Shown piece after piece: positions 17,820 to 25,854 of a DNA stretch of 64,000 nt. How positions within the stretch are numbered: the first letter of the stretch is position 1; every line of letters begins with the position of its first letter. The stretch covers positions 8,562 through 72,561 of the forward strand of contig NZ_JBHOQV010000131.1 in the NCBI RefSeq assembly GCF_042408735.1, given 5' to 3'. This DNA comes from Thermogemmatispora sp042408735. GTDB taxonomy: Bacteria; Chloroflexota; Ktedonobacteria; Ktedonobacterales; Ktedonobacteraceae. The notes under the pieces are model-generated. The model was not told where the DNA came from. It made no database searches and saw only the letters and a program-made list of their open reading frames with translations. The translations under genes were made by a program, and so were the position numbers.

Positions 17820-19289
17820 CTCCTCTGCTTCCCTGCTGAGGGTTATCTCCGCTGCCGGCGGCTCGCAGCGCCGACGCAGATCCACCAGGTTGAAGAGATA
17901 GCCGACCGTCAGCAAGAGAAAGAGCACGTTGCGCAGCTCGACCAGCGGCACGAAGCCTGGCACGCGCCAGACCTGCGTGGCGTCCTGAACGCGGGTATAG
18001 AGAAAAGGATAAATGAGAGACGTCTGCAAGGCGATGAGTCCGAACCCCAGCAGCCACCGGCGCTGGGTCGCCGTCAGATAAGCCACCAGCGGCATCAGCC
18101 ACATCAGATACTGCGGGCTGAAAACCTTGCCCGTGGCCACAAAGACCAACAAGGCCGCGAGAGCCGCCTCAGCGAAAGCCAGCCGCCCACGCGCACTTTG
18201 CCAGAGCACCAGCCCATAGCCGGCCAGCAGCGCTAGCGTGCTACCGAGAGAGACGGCGGGCACCAGCGAGCTGAGAAGGTTGATTGATCCATAGGTGTAG
18301 ACCACGCGCACCGACTGCCCAGCCAGGGCCGCCAGCCAGACGACCAGCGAGCCGCTCGACTCAATCTGCACCGGGCGCTGGGCAAAATAAGCAAGCTGGC
18401 TGGCTACGGCCCCCTGGAAGTCGAGGCAGGCAAAGACTGCCGTAATTCCCCCTACCAGCGCGAGGCAGAGCAGCAGATTGCCCCAGCGCCAGCGCCACAG
18501 GCAAGAGAGCCTCCCCCCCAGCCCACGCCGAAGCGCGCCCCGCAGGACCGTCCCCTGCTCAACCTCCGAAGCGGCGCAGCCGGAGCGCGCCAGCCAGGCC
18601 TGCTGCTCTGCGAAAAAGAGCGGTGGCAGCAGCAGAAGCGGGTAGATCTTCAGCAGGATAGCGAAAGCCAGCGAGCAATAGGCCAGTCTCCAGCGCTGGC
18701 GCTCCGCCGCCAGTACGCAGATCAGAGTGAGCGCCGCGGGGACAAGATCGAAGCGTAAGAGGGCCAGCCCCCACTCGCCAAGGAACAAATAGAGCGTAAA
18801 AGCGAGCGCCGCTCCACGCGGTCCCCAGCGCAGCAAAAGCCAGTAGATCAACAGAGCAGCCAGGGCCATCAGGAGCGCGAAGAGCAGAGGATAGTAGGGC
18901 GAAGGTACGAGTAGACCAGGAGTAAAGATCGCAAGTGTCAGCGGGGGGTACTCGATGGGCAAGGCATGCAAAGGCTGCAGGTGTTCCTGTGCGGGCAAAA
19001 ACGAGCAATCGATTTGGGGAGCCAGCGCATGAGCCTGACCACCGAACCAGAAGGCCAGTGCATAGCACTCATAGCGTGTCACATCAGAAGTTGACCAGAC
19101 CATCTGCCAGGAGGAAAGCGCCAGCATCACCAGCAGAGCCAGCACCAGAGGCAGAAAGGAGAGTGCTCCCCCGCTGGGATCAACCAGACGCTCTAGCCCG
19201 CGCCTGGCTCCTTGTGCCCCCGAAACGAGCAGGGAGCCAGCGGTAAATGATCGAAGCAGTCCTCCTGAACTGCCGCGCGCATTTGACAT
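17811..19289 (-). CDS. GT87-type (DUF2029-like) polytopic membrane glycosyltransferase
   Basis: This is a 492-aa integral membrane protein with about ten hydrophobic segments. It matches the polyprenyl-phosphate-dependent GT-C glycosyltransferases of family 87 (mycobacterial PIM mannosyltransferase type): an N-terminal TM followed by an extracytoplasmic loop (ALPIEYPPLTLAIFTPGLL), LLRFDLVPAALTLICVLAAERQ, AFAILLKIYPLLLLPPLFF and VFSPQYLMWLMPLVAYL. It probably adds a sugar to a lipid or envelope glycan; donor and acceptor are unknown. Start ATG 19289 has GAGGAAGGT just upstream. The frame stays open to 19658, but that extension is Cys/Arg-rich, unlike a membrane protein N-terminus, and overlaps candidate promoters. 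Confidence 0.8.
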   Translation of the reverse strand: MSNARGSSGGLLRSFTAGSLLVSGAQGARRGLERLVDPSGGALSFLPLVLALLVMLALSSWQMVWSTSDVTRYECYALAFWFGGQAHALAPQIDCSFLPAQEHLQPLHALPIEYPPLTLAIFTPGLLVPSPYYPLLFALLMALAALLIYWLLLRWGPRGAALAFTLYLFLGEWGLALLRFDLVPAALTLICVLAAERQRWRLAYCSLAFAILLKIYPLLLLPPLFFAEQQAWLARSGCAASEVEQGTVLRGALRRGLGGRLSCLWRWRWGNLLLCLALVGGITAVFACLDFQGAVASQLAYFAQRPVQIESSGSLVVWLAALAGQSVRVVYTYGSINLLSSLVPAVSLGSTLALLAGYGLVLWQSARGRLAFAEAALAALLVFVATGKVFSPQYLMWLMPLVAYLTATQRRWLLGFGLIALQTSLIYPFLYTRVQDATQVWRVPGFVPLVELRNVLFLLLTVGYLFNLVDLRRRCEPPAAEITLSREAEEDR

Positions 19290-19312
19290 ACCTTCCTCAC
19301 CAGGGCTACAAT
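19283..19312 (+). promoter_or_regulatory. Candidate sigma-70 promoter directed at the peroxiredoxin gene
   Basis: TTGACA (19283-19288), an 18-base spacer and TACAAT (19307-19312). The -35 box overlaps the start codon of the opposing glycosyltransferase gene. Transcription would begin near 19319 and leave a leader of about 430 bases. Confidence 0.5.
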
Positions 19313-19607
19313 TCGGAACAGCGTAAGAAAGATAAGAAAGGAAGCGTCTGGCTGGGTGGCCTGCTTCCTGGCGTCGTGAGCGATGCACTGCCTGATCCTC
19401 CTCGAGCAGAGGAGCCAGCCAGGCGGAGCAGCAGGCGCTCGCGCTCCTGTCGCGCTGGCCCCGGCAGCCAGATGAACATGCCACAGCCCAGATCCTGAGG
19501 CATCTGAGCTTGCTGTCATCGGGCGCCCAGGCTCTGCCCCCAGTCGGCTGCGCTGAGCAGGCCTGGCGGGAGAAGAGCAGCCTCATAGGGAAAGGCAGCT
19601 CGCCCAA

Positions 19608-19636
19608 AGGATAGAGCACTGGCTCTGCTCTGTCAA
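19608..19636 (-). promoter_or_regulatory. Candidate sigma-70 promoter directed at the GT87 gene
   Basis: Read on the minus strand, TTGACA (19636-19631), a 17-base spacer and TATCCT (19613-19608). Transcription would begin near 19601 and run about 310 bases before the ATG at 19289. The resulting leader is antisense to the leader of the peroxiredoxin. Confidence 0.5.
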
Positions 19637-19751
19637 GCGGGCAGGGCCGCCACCACATGGCGACTCAACCCGATCGCCGTCTCGGCCCTACTTCGATCAG
19701 AAGCTCAACCATCAATCGAATACTGCTTTGCAAGAGGAGGACCCGATACTC

Positions 19752-20270
19752 ATGGCTGAGTCCGCCCGTTCCTACACCAAGACCCTCAAGATCGGCGACG
19801 TTGCGCCCGATTTCACCCTCAAGAGCCATGTCCGCGAGGATTGGCATCTTGCCGACTTCCGCGGTAAGAAGAACATCGTATTGGCTTTTGTCCCCTTTGC
19901 CTTTAGCCGCGTCTGCTCAGCCCAACTTCCTTCCTACGAGCGCGAGCTTGAGCGCTTTCGCTGCGCCGACACCGAGGTGGTGGCCATCAGCATGGACAGC
20001 GTCTATGCCCTGGACGCCTGGTCGCAGGCGATGCGCACCTCTTTCCCGCTGCTCTCCGACTTCTATCCCCAGGGGGCCGTGGTGGACCTCTATGGCGTGC
20101 GTCATCCAGCCGGCATGTCGGAGCGTGCCGTCATCGTGATCGACAAAGAGGGCATCATTCGCCACATTGAGGTCACCGCCACTCCCTCCGACCTGCCCGA
20201 TAATCAGAAGCTCTTCGAGGTCTTGTCTGCCCTCCGGAACAAGGACAGCCAGGCAGCCAGCCAGTCCTAG
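19752..20270 (+). CDS. Peroxiredoxin (AhpC/TSA family, AhpE-like)
   Basis: This thiol peroxidase reduces hydrogen peroxide, alkyl hydroperoxides or peroxynitrite. The 172-aa protein has a thioredoxin fold with the peroxidatic cysteine at Cys55 in FVPFAFSRVCSAQL; the usual Thr of PxxxTxxC is Ser here. ISMDSVYALDAW, FPLLSDFYPQGAVVDLYGV and RAVIVIDKEGIIRHIEV resemble mycobacterial AhpE. A second Cys follows at about 71 (RFRCADTE) but no classic C-terminal resolving Cys is present, so a 1-Cys or atypical mechanism is likely. ATG 19752 has AGAGGAGG 11 bases upstream. It has no obvious operon partner. Confidence 0.9.
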   Translation: MAESARSYTKTLKIGDVAPDFTLKSHVREDWHLADFRGKKNIVLAFVPFAFSRVCSAQLPSYERELERFRCADTEVVAISMDSVYALDAWSQAMRTSFPLLSDFYPQGAVVDLYGVRHPAGMSERAVIVIDKEGIIRHIEVTATPSDLPDNQKLFEVLSALRNKDSQAASQS

Positions 20271-20574
20271 GCCGGCCTCGACGTGGAACCAGAGGCCGTA
20301 GCGGCGCGCGACGGTGGCGAGACGAGTCAGTGAGTGGATCGATGAGACCAGCAACGATGATGCCGGTGCTGGCGGCCAGTCAGCAGTGGTGTTTCCCGCG
20401 CCTGGATCTTTTCGGTGAATGGGGAGGGGAAAGCCGGTGGAAGCCGAGCTGAACCGGCGCTGGCAAGCGGGGCGGGCATGACGGCCTGACTGTTCAGTCC
20501 GGGCAGCGTGGCGGCTGGCGAGAGGGAGGTATGGGCGGCCTCCGAGGCGAGCAGGAGGGGATCAAGGCCGCAGG

Positions 20575-20600
20575 GGGCCTGGGCATCATTGCCCAGGCCC
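20575..20600. terminator. 11-bp perfect hairpin downstream of the peroxiredoxin gene
   Basis: GGGCCTGGGCA (20575-20585) pairs fully with TGCCCAGGCCC (20590-20600) around a TCAT loop. There is no U-tract and it lies about 300 bases after the stop, so it may be a terminator of a different kind or part of the insertion-element relic that follows. Confidence 0.4.
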
Positions 20601-20630
20601 AGGCTGCCACCGCTCAGAAGAGGGCCTCCC

Positions 20631-20990
20631 CTTGATCGAAGCAGTGTCCGACAGCCACTCAAACGGCTCGGCCGCTGGCAGCGGCACCGGGCGCAAACCG
20701 TCGCCCAGACGACGGCCAAACGGCTGCTGCCCTGAACTCCCGCCGAGGCGGGAGCACATCCGTCCCTGGGCGGGTCCTGCTGCGTGTGGATGTGGCAGCG
20801 CGGCGTCAGCTCACCGCCGCCTGTCCTGTCCGTCCTGTGGCCTCTAACCAGGAATACGCCGACATCAATAGGGGCACAAACCCTCGGAACCGCTTTGCTG
20901 CCTCTCGGGGCAGTGGGCTGCTGCCACCCAGCCCTGACGTCAGAGCCAATGAGGCTGCGGGCAAGCCTCTCACGGGAGCTGGAGACAGGT
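20631..20990 (+). pseudogene. Possible decayed TnpB (IS605 OrfB) fragment
   Basis: Two segments in different frames look like TnpB pieces. The first (20631-20732) reads SVRQPLKRLGRWQRHRAQT... then TAKRLL, similar to the LKRLsRrQrRf...isKrIv block of TnpB. The second has a zinc-ribbon half CPSCG (20827-20841) followed, after a one-base frame change, by SNQEYADINRGTN (ADIN at 20858-20869), the usual place of the C-terminal DxNAAxN motif. About 100 residues that should lie between them are missing. The evidence is short motifs only, so this call is tentative. Confidence 0.35.
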
Positions 20991-21489
20991 GATCACGCGG
21001 TCGGCCAGCCAGCTAATCAGTCAGTCTCTCCCGCTTGAGATCCCGACTTTCAGACTGGCTGGCCGACCCTGTCTGTCTGCCCGCCCGCCGCTTTCTCACC
21101 TCCCTGTCCGCCCCCTCCCGCAGCTAAACCAGGCGAAGCCAGCACATTGACGCGCCGAGGAATTTGCGCTATCATCTCGTATAGCAATAAGCAATACCCC
21201 GAACCAGCTCGAGGCGAGCACGACAGAAGCGGGCCAGCCTCGATCAGAAGAAGGGAGAAGGAAAAGAGGGCAGAGCAGAGCTGAACGAGAGTGATGACCG
21301 GCGCGTTTCACCCCAGGCCAGGCTGGCCGGGCTGGAGGCCCGTTGCTGGATGGAGAAGGCTGGGAGCCGGAAGGAGCAAGGCAGACAGGCACATACTTCA
21401 TCTGCGGTCAAGTCAACAGCAAGCAAGCAAACAAACAGCACAAGGTGGCGGTCTCTGGCTGCCGCCTCCCATCACAAAGGACAGAAGCT

Positions 21490-22935
21490 ATGGACATGCG
21501 CCACCATCGACGAGTGCCAAACGGCGTGCGGGCCTTGACGCTCGGGGTTATCCCCGTGATTATGGCTTTGCTGGCCTGGGCGGGAATTGGCCACCTGGGC
21601 GCGCAGCCCGCCTGGGCTGCCTCCCCGCATGTCGACGTAGCCAACCTCAACAGCGACATCAACCCGGGCACAGCGCGCTTCCTCCAGCAGGCCATAGCCA
21701 CTGCGGCCAGCGACGGGGCAGAGGCCCTTGTGATCGTCATCGACACGCCTGGCGGTGACCTGGATTCCATGAAGCAGATCACCCAGGCCGAGCTGGCCAG
21801 TGCTGTCCCCATCATCACCTACGTCTACCCGCCTGGCGCCCGCGCCGCCTCGGCCGGGGCCTTTGTCGCTCTCTCAGCGCCGATCGCCGCTATGGCGCCG
21901 ACCACGCGCATCGGAGCCGCTAGCCCCGTGAGCAGCACTGGCAGCAATCTCGACTCGACCCTCCTCAAAAAGATCGAGAATGACCTTGTTGCACAAATCA
22001 CTGGCACTCAGAACCGCTACGGGCGCAACGCCGCTTTGGCCGCCAGGATGGTCACAGATGCCGCTTCCTACGATGATCAGACTGCCCTGCGCGAGCACAT
22101 TGTCGACCTGGGAGCCCGCTCGCTCTCTGAATTACTTCAGCGTGTCGACGGGCGCAGCGTCGTTCTCTCCTCCGGTCACAGCCTGGTCCTGCATACTGCC
22201 GGAGCGGCCCTCACCACCCTCACCCCCGGCCTCTTTGAGGCCCTCTATAGCTTTCTCCTCGACCCCAACGTCGTTTTTCTCCTCTTTATCGTGGCTCTGA
22301 TCGGCATCTACCTGGAGATTTCCCACCCCGGGGCCATTGTGCCGGGCGTTGTCGGCGGCATCGCCCTGCTGCTCTTCCTGCTGGGGGCGGGTTCACTCTC
22401 TCCCAACTGGACCGGTCTGCTGCTCATGGGCCTGGCCCTGGTTTTACTGGTGCTGGACGTCCGCCTGCCTTCGCACGGCGTATTGACGGTGGGAGCGGTG
22501 ATCTCCCTGGTAGTTGGCTCCCTGCTCTTCTTCAACAGCAATCAGGCGGAACATGGTCCAGGTGTCAACCCCTGGATCGTCTATCTCATGGCAGCGGTCG
22601 TCGGTCTGCTCAGCCTGGCCCTGGTGAGTATAGTCGTGCGCGCCCAGCGCCAGCGCCGCCCCTCCGGGACCGAAGGCATGATCGGGGCCCGGGCCATCAC
22701 TCTGACACCGCTGACCCCAAGCGGCAGAGTCAATTACTGTGGCGAAAACTGGGCGGCTAGTCTGGTTGAACCCTATACAGCCCTCGATGAGGGCTGCGAA
22801 GTCATCATTGTGGCCATCGAGGGCCTCCGCCTCTATGTCCGGCCTGACCAATCGTCGGGAGGTGGAGCCGATGGCACACCAACAGTCCCACCCTCAGCAA
22901 AGGAGGATTCCCAATGGGAGAGCCTGTCGCTATAA
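21490..22935 (+). CDS. NfeD family membrane-bound serine protease (ClpP-class)
   Basis: This is a long-form NfeD (1510-N/STOPP type) that cleaves stomatin-like partners or membrane peptides. The 481-aa protein has an N-terminal signal/TM ending near AQPAWAA, a ClpP-like protease domain with the nucleophile in GARAASAGAFVAL (about Ser121) and the general base in LLKKIENDL (Lys160/161), then four or more TM helices (FLLFIVALIGIYLEIS, GVVGGIALLLFLLGA, LLLMGLALVLLVLD) and a C-terminal OB-fold (GMIGARAITLTPLTPSGRV...). ATG 21490 follows AAAGGAC; the frame is open back to 21343. It overlaps the stomatin gene by 22 bp, the usual NfeD-stomatin pairing. Confidence 0.9.
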   Translation: MDMRHHRRVPNGVRALTLGVIPVIMALLAWAGIGHLGAQPAWAASPHVDVANLNSDINPGTARFLQQAIATAASDGAEALVIVIDTPGGDLDSMKQITQAELASAVPIITYVYPPGARAASAGAFVALSAPIAAMAPTTRIGAASPVSSTGSNLDSTLLKKIENDLVAQITGTQNRYGRNAALAARMVTDAASYDDQTALREHIVDLGARSLSELLQRVDGRSVVLSSGHSLVLHTAGAALTTLTPGLFEALYSFLLDPNVVFLLFIVALIGIYLEISHPGAIVPGVVGGIALLLFLLGAGSLSPNWTGLLLMGLALVLLVLDVRLPSHGVLTVGAVISLVVGSLLFFNSNQAEHGPGVNPWIVYLMAAVVGLLSLALVSIVVRAQRQRRPSGTEGMIGARAITLTPLTPSGRVNYCGENWAASLVEPYTALDEGCEVIIVAIEGLRLYVRPDQSSGGGADGTPTVPPSAKEDSQWESLSL

Positions 22936-23753
22936 GCGCCATCGTTGTTATTGCCCTAATCGTGGTGCTCATTCTGCTTTCTGGACTGCGCGTCATCCAG
23001 CAGTATGAGCGCGGCGTCCTCTTCGTCCTGGGTAACCTGCGCGGCACGCGCGGCCCTGGTCTGTGCTGGATCCCCCCAGTGATCGCGCGCCTCCTCAGAG
23101 TCGACCTGCGCATCGTGACCCTGACCGTGCCACCGCAGGAGGTCATCACCCGCGATAACGTCACCGTCAAAGTGACCGCCGTCATCTACTTCTACGTGGT
23201 CAACCCCGAGGCCGCCGTCGTTAACGTCATGAACTACCTGCAGGCCACCACGCAGATCGGTCAGACCACCCTGCGCAACGTCCTGGGTCAGTCAGAGCTA
23301 GATGAGCTGCTCGCTCAGCGTAACAAGATCAATCGTGAACTGCAGGCCATCATCGATGAATTCACGGAGCGTTGGGGCGTCAAAGTGACGGCGGTAGAGA
23401 TCAAAGACGTCGAGCTGCCGGCCACCATGCAGCGCGCCATGGCCAAGCAGGCGGAAGCGGAACGCGAGAAGCGCGCCAAGATCATTCACGCCGAAGGCGA
23501 GCTACAGGCCGCCACGCAACTCTCCCAGGCGGCCAACATCATCGCCTCCGAGCCTGGCGCCCTGCAGCTACGTTACCTGCAGACGCTCACCGAGATCGCT
23601 GTAGAGAAGAACTCAACCATCATCTTCCCGCTGCCGCTAGATCTGATTGAGCCGCTGCTCAAGACCCTGCACGCTGCTCGCGAGAGCCGGACCGCTCCCA
23701 CGCCCCAGGATGGGCCGCGACCCACGCCCACGGCTCCTTATCCCCAAAGCTGA
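22914..23753 (+). CDS. Stomatin/slipin-like SPFH domain protein
   Basis: This membrane scaffold oligomerises in lipid microdomains and is the usual partner of NfeD. The 279-aa protein has one N-terminal TM (ISAIVVIALIVVLILLSGL), the SPFH core (VIQQYERGVLFVLGNLRGTRGPGL, VPPQEVITRDNVTVKVTAV) and a helical region (KQAEAEREKRAKIIHAEGELQAATQL). The end is Pro-rich. ATG 22914 has AAAGGAGG upstream and lies inside the last codons of nfeD, so the two are translationally coupled. It could act as a substrate or regulator of the NfeD protease. Confidence 0.92.
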   Translation: MGEPVAISAIVVIALIVVLILLSGLRVIQQYERGVLFVLGNLRGTRGPGLCWIPPVIARLLRVDLRIVTLTVPPQEVITRDNVTVKVTAVIYFYVVNPEAAVVNVMNYLQATTQIGQTTLRNVLGQSELDELLAQRNKINRELQAIIDEFTERWGVKVTAVEIKDVELPATMQRAMAKQAEAEREKRAKIIHAEGELQAATQLSQAANIIASEPGALQLRYLQTLTEIAVEKNSTIIFPLPLDLIEPLLKTLHAARESRTAPTPQDGPRPTPTAPYPQS

Positions 23754-23832
23754 ACGGGCGGGGCACAGTGGGGCGCCGACTCAACGGTCCGCCTGCCAGC
23801 CCTGGTGGGCGGACAACCGGTCGCTGAAACAG

Positions 23833-23880
23833 AGAAGAGGCCACGGCCTGCACAGCCAATGTGAGCCTCTGGCCTCTTCT
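23833..23880. terminator. 11-bp hairpin between the stomatin gene and convergent pyrE
   Basis: AGAAGAGGCCA (23833-23843) is the exact reverse complement of TGGCCTCTTCT (23870-23880), with a 26-base loop. It lies between converging genes, 80 bp after the stomatin stop, and a pyrimidine-rich stretch follows on the plus strand. Confidence 0.6.
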
Positions 23881-24007
23881 GTCCCTTTCGCCTTGCCGCT
23901 TTTGCCTCATCTTATGACGAGTGCACCTGGCTCGGGCCGGTCGGGCCGAACCGGATCCCATCACGTCGCGGCCCGCCCTGCCTGGCGACCAGCCAGCCCT
24001 CTAGCCG

Positions 24008-24667
24008 CTATGGTTGCCGCAGCTCTGCTCGCTTGCTCTGGAGGTACTCCGAACACACGCGGTAGGTCTCTTCCGAGATCAGGCCCCGCGACATATAGTG
24101 ATTGAGCATCACATCGAGCTTGAGGATGCTGATCAGATTATAGCCGTGCTGACGAAGGCGCTCCGTGGCCCCGTGCTCGCGGTCGATCAGAACAATGACG
24201 TCCTTGACCTTGAGGCCGTGCTCTTCAAGCAGGGCTGCTGTCTCCAACACGCTGCCTCCGCGCGTGATCAGATCGTCGATGATCAGAGCCGTATCTCCCG
24301 GCGTGTAGCGACCCTCGATGCCTCGCTGGCCAGTCCCCTCGGGTCGGATACGCGCATAAATCAGCGGCGTGTTCGTCTCCAACGAATAGGCCGTAGCCAG
24401 AAGCAAGCCACCAACCGGCACGCCGGCCACGACGTTGAACGGATGAACGCGCGGACGCCGCAGCGACTGGGCGAGACTGATCTCTTGCTGCATGAGCTTG
24501 CTGGCCACGCGCAAAGCCAGGGGATTGCTGATGAGCACCTTGGGGTTAACGAACACAGGGGAACTCACCGCTGACTCGCTGACGGTGAAGTTCCCGAACT
24601 GGACTCCGTTCAGATCGAACAGGGCCTGGGCTAGCCAGAGGTTGTCAAGAGACTGCTCTTTGACCAC
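24008..24667 (-). CDS. pyrE: Orotate phosphoribosyltransferase
   Basis: This enzyme transfers the ribosyl-phosphate of PRPP to orotate to form OMP in pyrimidine synthesis. The 219-aa protein has the PRPP-binding motif ALIIDDLITRGGSV (about 127-140), FNVVAGVPVGGLLLATAYS before it and the flexible-loop region IYARIRPEGTGQRGIEG, as in the OPRT domain of UMP synthases. The start is probably GTG 24667, because AGGAAGG lies ten bases upstream and the only ATG nearby is out of frame; the frame is open to 24784. It is monocistronic and convergent with the stomatin gene. Confidence 0.9.
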   Translation of the reverse strand: MVKEQSLDNLWLAQALFDLNGVQFGNFTVSESAVSSPVFVNPKVLISNPLALRVASKLMQQEISLAQSLRRPRVHPFNVVAGVPVGGLLLATAYSLETNTPLIYARIRPEGTGQRGIEGRYTPGDTALIIDDLITRGGSVLETAALLEEHGLKVKDVIVLIDREHGATERLRQHGYNLISILKLDVMLNHYMSRGLISEETYRVCSEYLQSKRAELRQP

Positions 24668-24737
24668 GTGACGACATCCTTCCTTGCGACGAAGAGTTGG
24701 GTGGTAGGAGGATAAGATAGGCCTCTCGCTTGAGCAC

Positions 24738-24743
24738 AGTATA
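24738..24743 (-). promoter_or_regulatory. Candidate -10 element for pyrE
   Basis: TATACT on the minus strand, preceded by TGG so that it resembles an extended -10. The predicted leader is about 64 bases. No good -35 was seen. Confidence 0.4.
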
Positions 24744-24884
24744 CCATACCCCTGGAACAAGAAGGCAGGGGAGCGACCTGGCAACCAGAGAAAGGAGGCC
24801 GCCCCATCGCCTGCCTCTTCCTCTCCCTCACAATGAAAAAACTGTCATCGAAACGGGGTCTTTTGGCCCACACAGACCCCAATA

Positions 24885-24949
24885 TATGAACAGATATTCA
24901 TGGAACTGCACGAGTAATTCATGCAGAGTTCATGGTTGCAGGCTATACT
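24885..24949 (+). promoter_or_regulatory. AT-rich control-like block with three TTCATG repeats and a TATACT box
   Basis: TTCATG occurs at 24897-24902, 24918-24923 and 24929-24934; the first is half of an inverted repeat ATGAA-N6-TTCAT. TATACT at 24944-24949 could be a -10 box reading to the right, into the G/A-rich tract. No coding gene follows for 900 bases. Confidence 0.35.
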
Positions 24950-25004
24950 TTCTGACGTAGATGGTTGCCCGTGCCTTATACAAGCAAATGCATCTTTGGA
25001 TACG

Positions 25005-25240
25005 ATGGGTAAGTGGTGAGGGAGGCCGAGATGGACCAGGAGAGGAGAAGGAAGGGGGTGGAGGCAGGTCGTTACGGGGGAGGCAGGGTGGTAGGGAGGT
25101 CGAGGGGGACGGCAGGACCAGGGTGGCAAAGGTGGATAGGGTGGTCTGGCTGTATAAGGCGAAAAAGCTGCCGATGTGGGGTGGAAGCGAGGATCTGAGG
25201 GAGGAACATGGGGAGGAGGACGGAGGGAGGAGTTGAAAGA
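25005..25240 (+). repeat. Polypurine (G/A-rich) low-complexity tract
   Basis: Over about 235 bases the plus strand is dominated by G and A, with many runs such as GGGGGAGG and GGGAGG. Runs of G at short spacing could form G-quadruplexes or triplex DNA. It does not resemble a coding sequence. Confidence 0.6.
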
Positions 25241-25507
25241 TAGGCCGAGGACAGGTGGCATCGCTCACTAACGGGCAATCTTCTCTCCCATAGGCGGCTG
25301 GCTGCAGCCTCTCTGCCTGATCCTCTGCGCGTTAGCTAGCGGAGGCTGGCAGACGCTCGGTCAGCCGCTCTCTCTTGCAGGCAGGATCGTCAGAGAGCCT
25401 CTCTGGCTACCGTCTTACCCTCTTGTGGCAAGCGATCGCTCCTTTCCCCCCACTGACTCATACTCACTCACCGGCCTGGCGAGCCTGCCTGGGGCGAGGG
25501 AAAGGGC

Positions 25508-25545
25508 TGCAAGCGCTTGCAACCGGCTAGCTTTTATGGTACCCT
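25508..25545 (+). promoter_or_regulatory. LacI-type palindromic operator overlapping a candidate promoter of the ABC-F gene
   Basis: TGCAAGCGCTTGCA (25508-25521) is a perfect 14-bp palindrome with a central CG, the form bound by LacI/GalR regulators. It overlaps TTGCAA (25517-25522), which with a 17-base spacer and TACCCT (25540-25545) could be a promoter. The ABC-F start is about 300 bases downstream. Confidence 0.45.
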
Positions 25546-25794
25546 GTCTCTGCCTGCCGATCTGGAAGACGGAATAGCGCGTCTCGGGGGAGCTGTAGCC
25601 CGTTGGGCCTGCCGAAGGCAACGTCCGTTCTCTCCGGCAGGATCGTACCGCCAGCCTCCATATCCCAATAGAGCAGACCGGACCAGCCAGCCAGACAGAC
25701 AGAATAGCTGATCTTGCTCCTCCCCGCCGGGCGGCTGCCCCTTTCCACGGTGGAGGCAGCCCAGGCTCGGCTGGCTTACAGTGGTCACCGGTAC

Positions 25795-25827
25795 GCACTC
25801 ACGCATGCACTCACGCTCACGCACTCA
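25795..25827 (+). repeat. Short tandem repeats GCACTCACGC just before the ABC-F start
   Basis: GCACTCACGC occurs at 25795-25804 and 25807-25816, and GCACTCA at 25821-25827. They end 27 bases before the ATG, where no Shine-Dalgarno is visible. Confidence 0.5.
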
Positions 25828-25854
25828 GTCAGATAGAAGCGACTGCACTGCCCT

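Larger units (their letters stand above)
20271..21489. other. 1.2-kb region without an intact gene
   Basis: No full gene is supported on either strand. The stretch holds a strong hairpin at 20575-20600 and a decayed TnpB-like remnant around 20631-20990 (both listed separately). The last 300 bases (21190-21489) form the leader of the NfeD gene and show no obvious structure or clear promoter. Confidence 0.6.
24744..25854. other. 1.1-kb region without a gene, upstream of the ABC-F ATPase
   Basis: No gene is supported on either strand. It contains an AT-rich block with repeated TTCATG (24885-24950), a long G/A-biased tract (about 25005-25240), a perfect LacI-type palindrome over a candidate promoter (25508-25545) and short GCACTCACGC repeats (25795-25827). 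ORFs through the biased tract are Gly/Arg/Glu-rich on one strand and Pro/Ser-rich on the other, as expected from composition alone. Confidence 0.6.

Noticed and set aside
17665..18102. Arg/Ala-rich ORF opposite and in another frame of the GT87 gene end
   Set aside because: It is a frame shadow of a clear membrane protein gene.
24961..25236. 91-codon Gly/Arg/Glu-rich ORF in the polypurine tract
   Set aside because: Its composition follows from base bias; the opposite strand gives an equally long Pro/Ser ORF.
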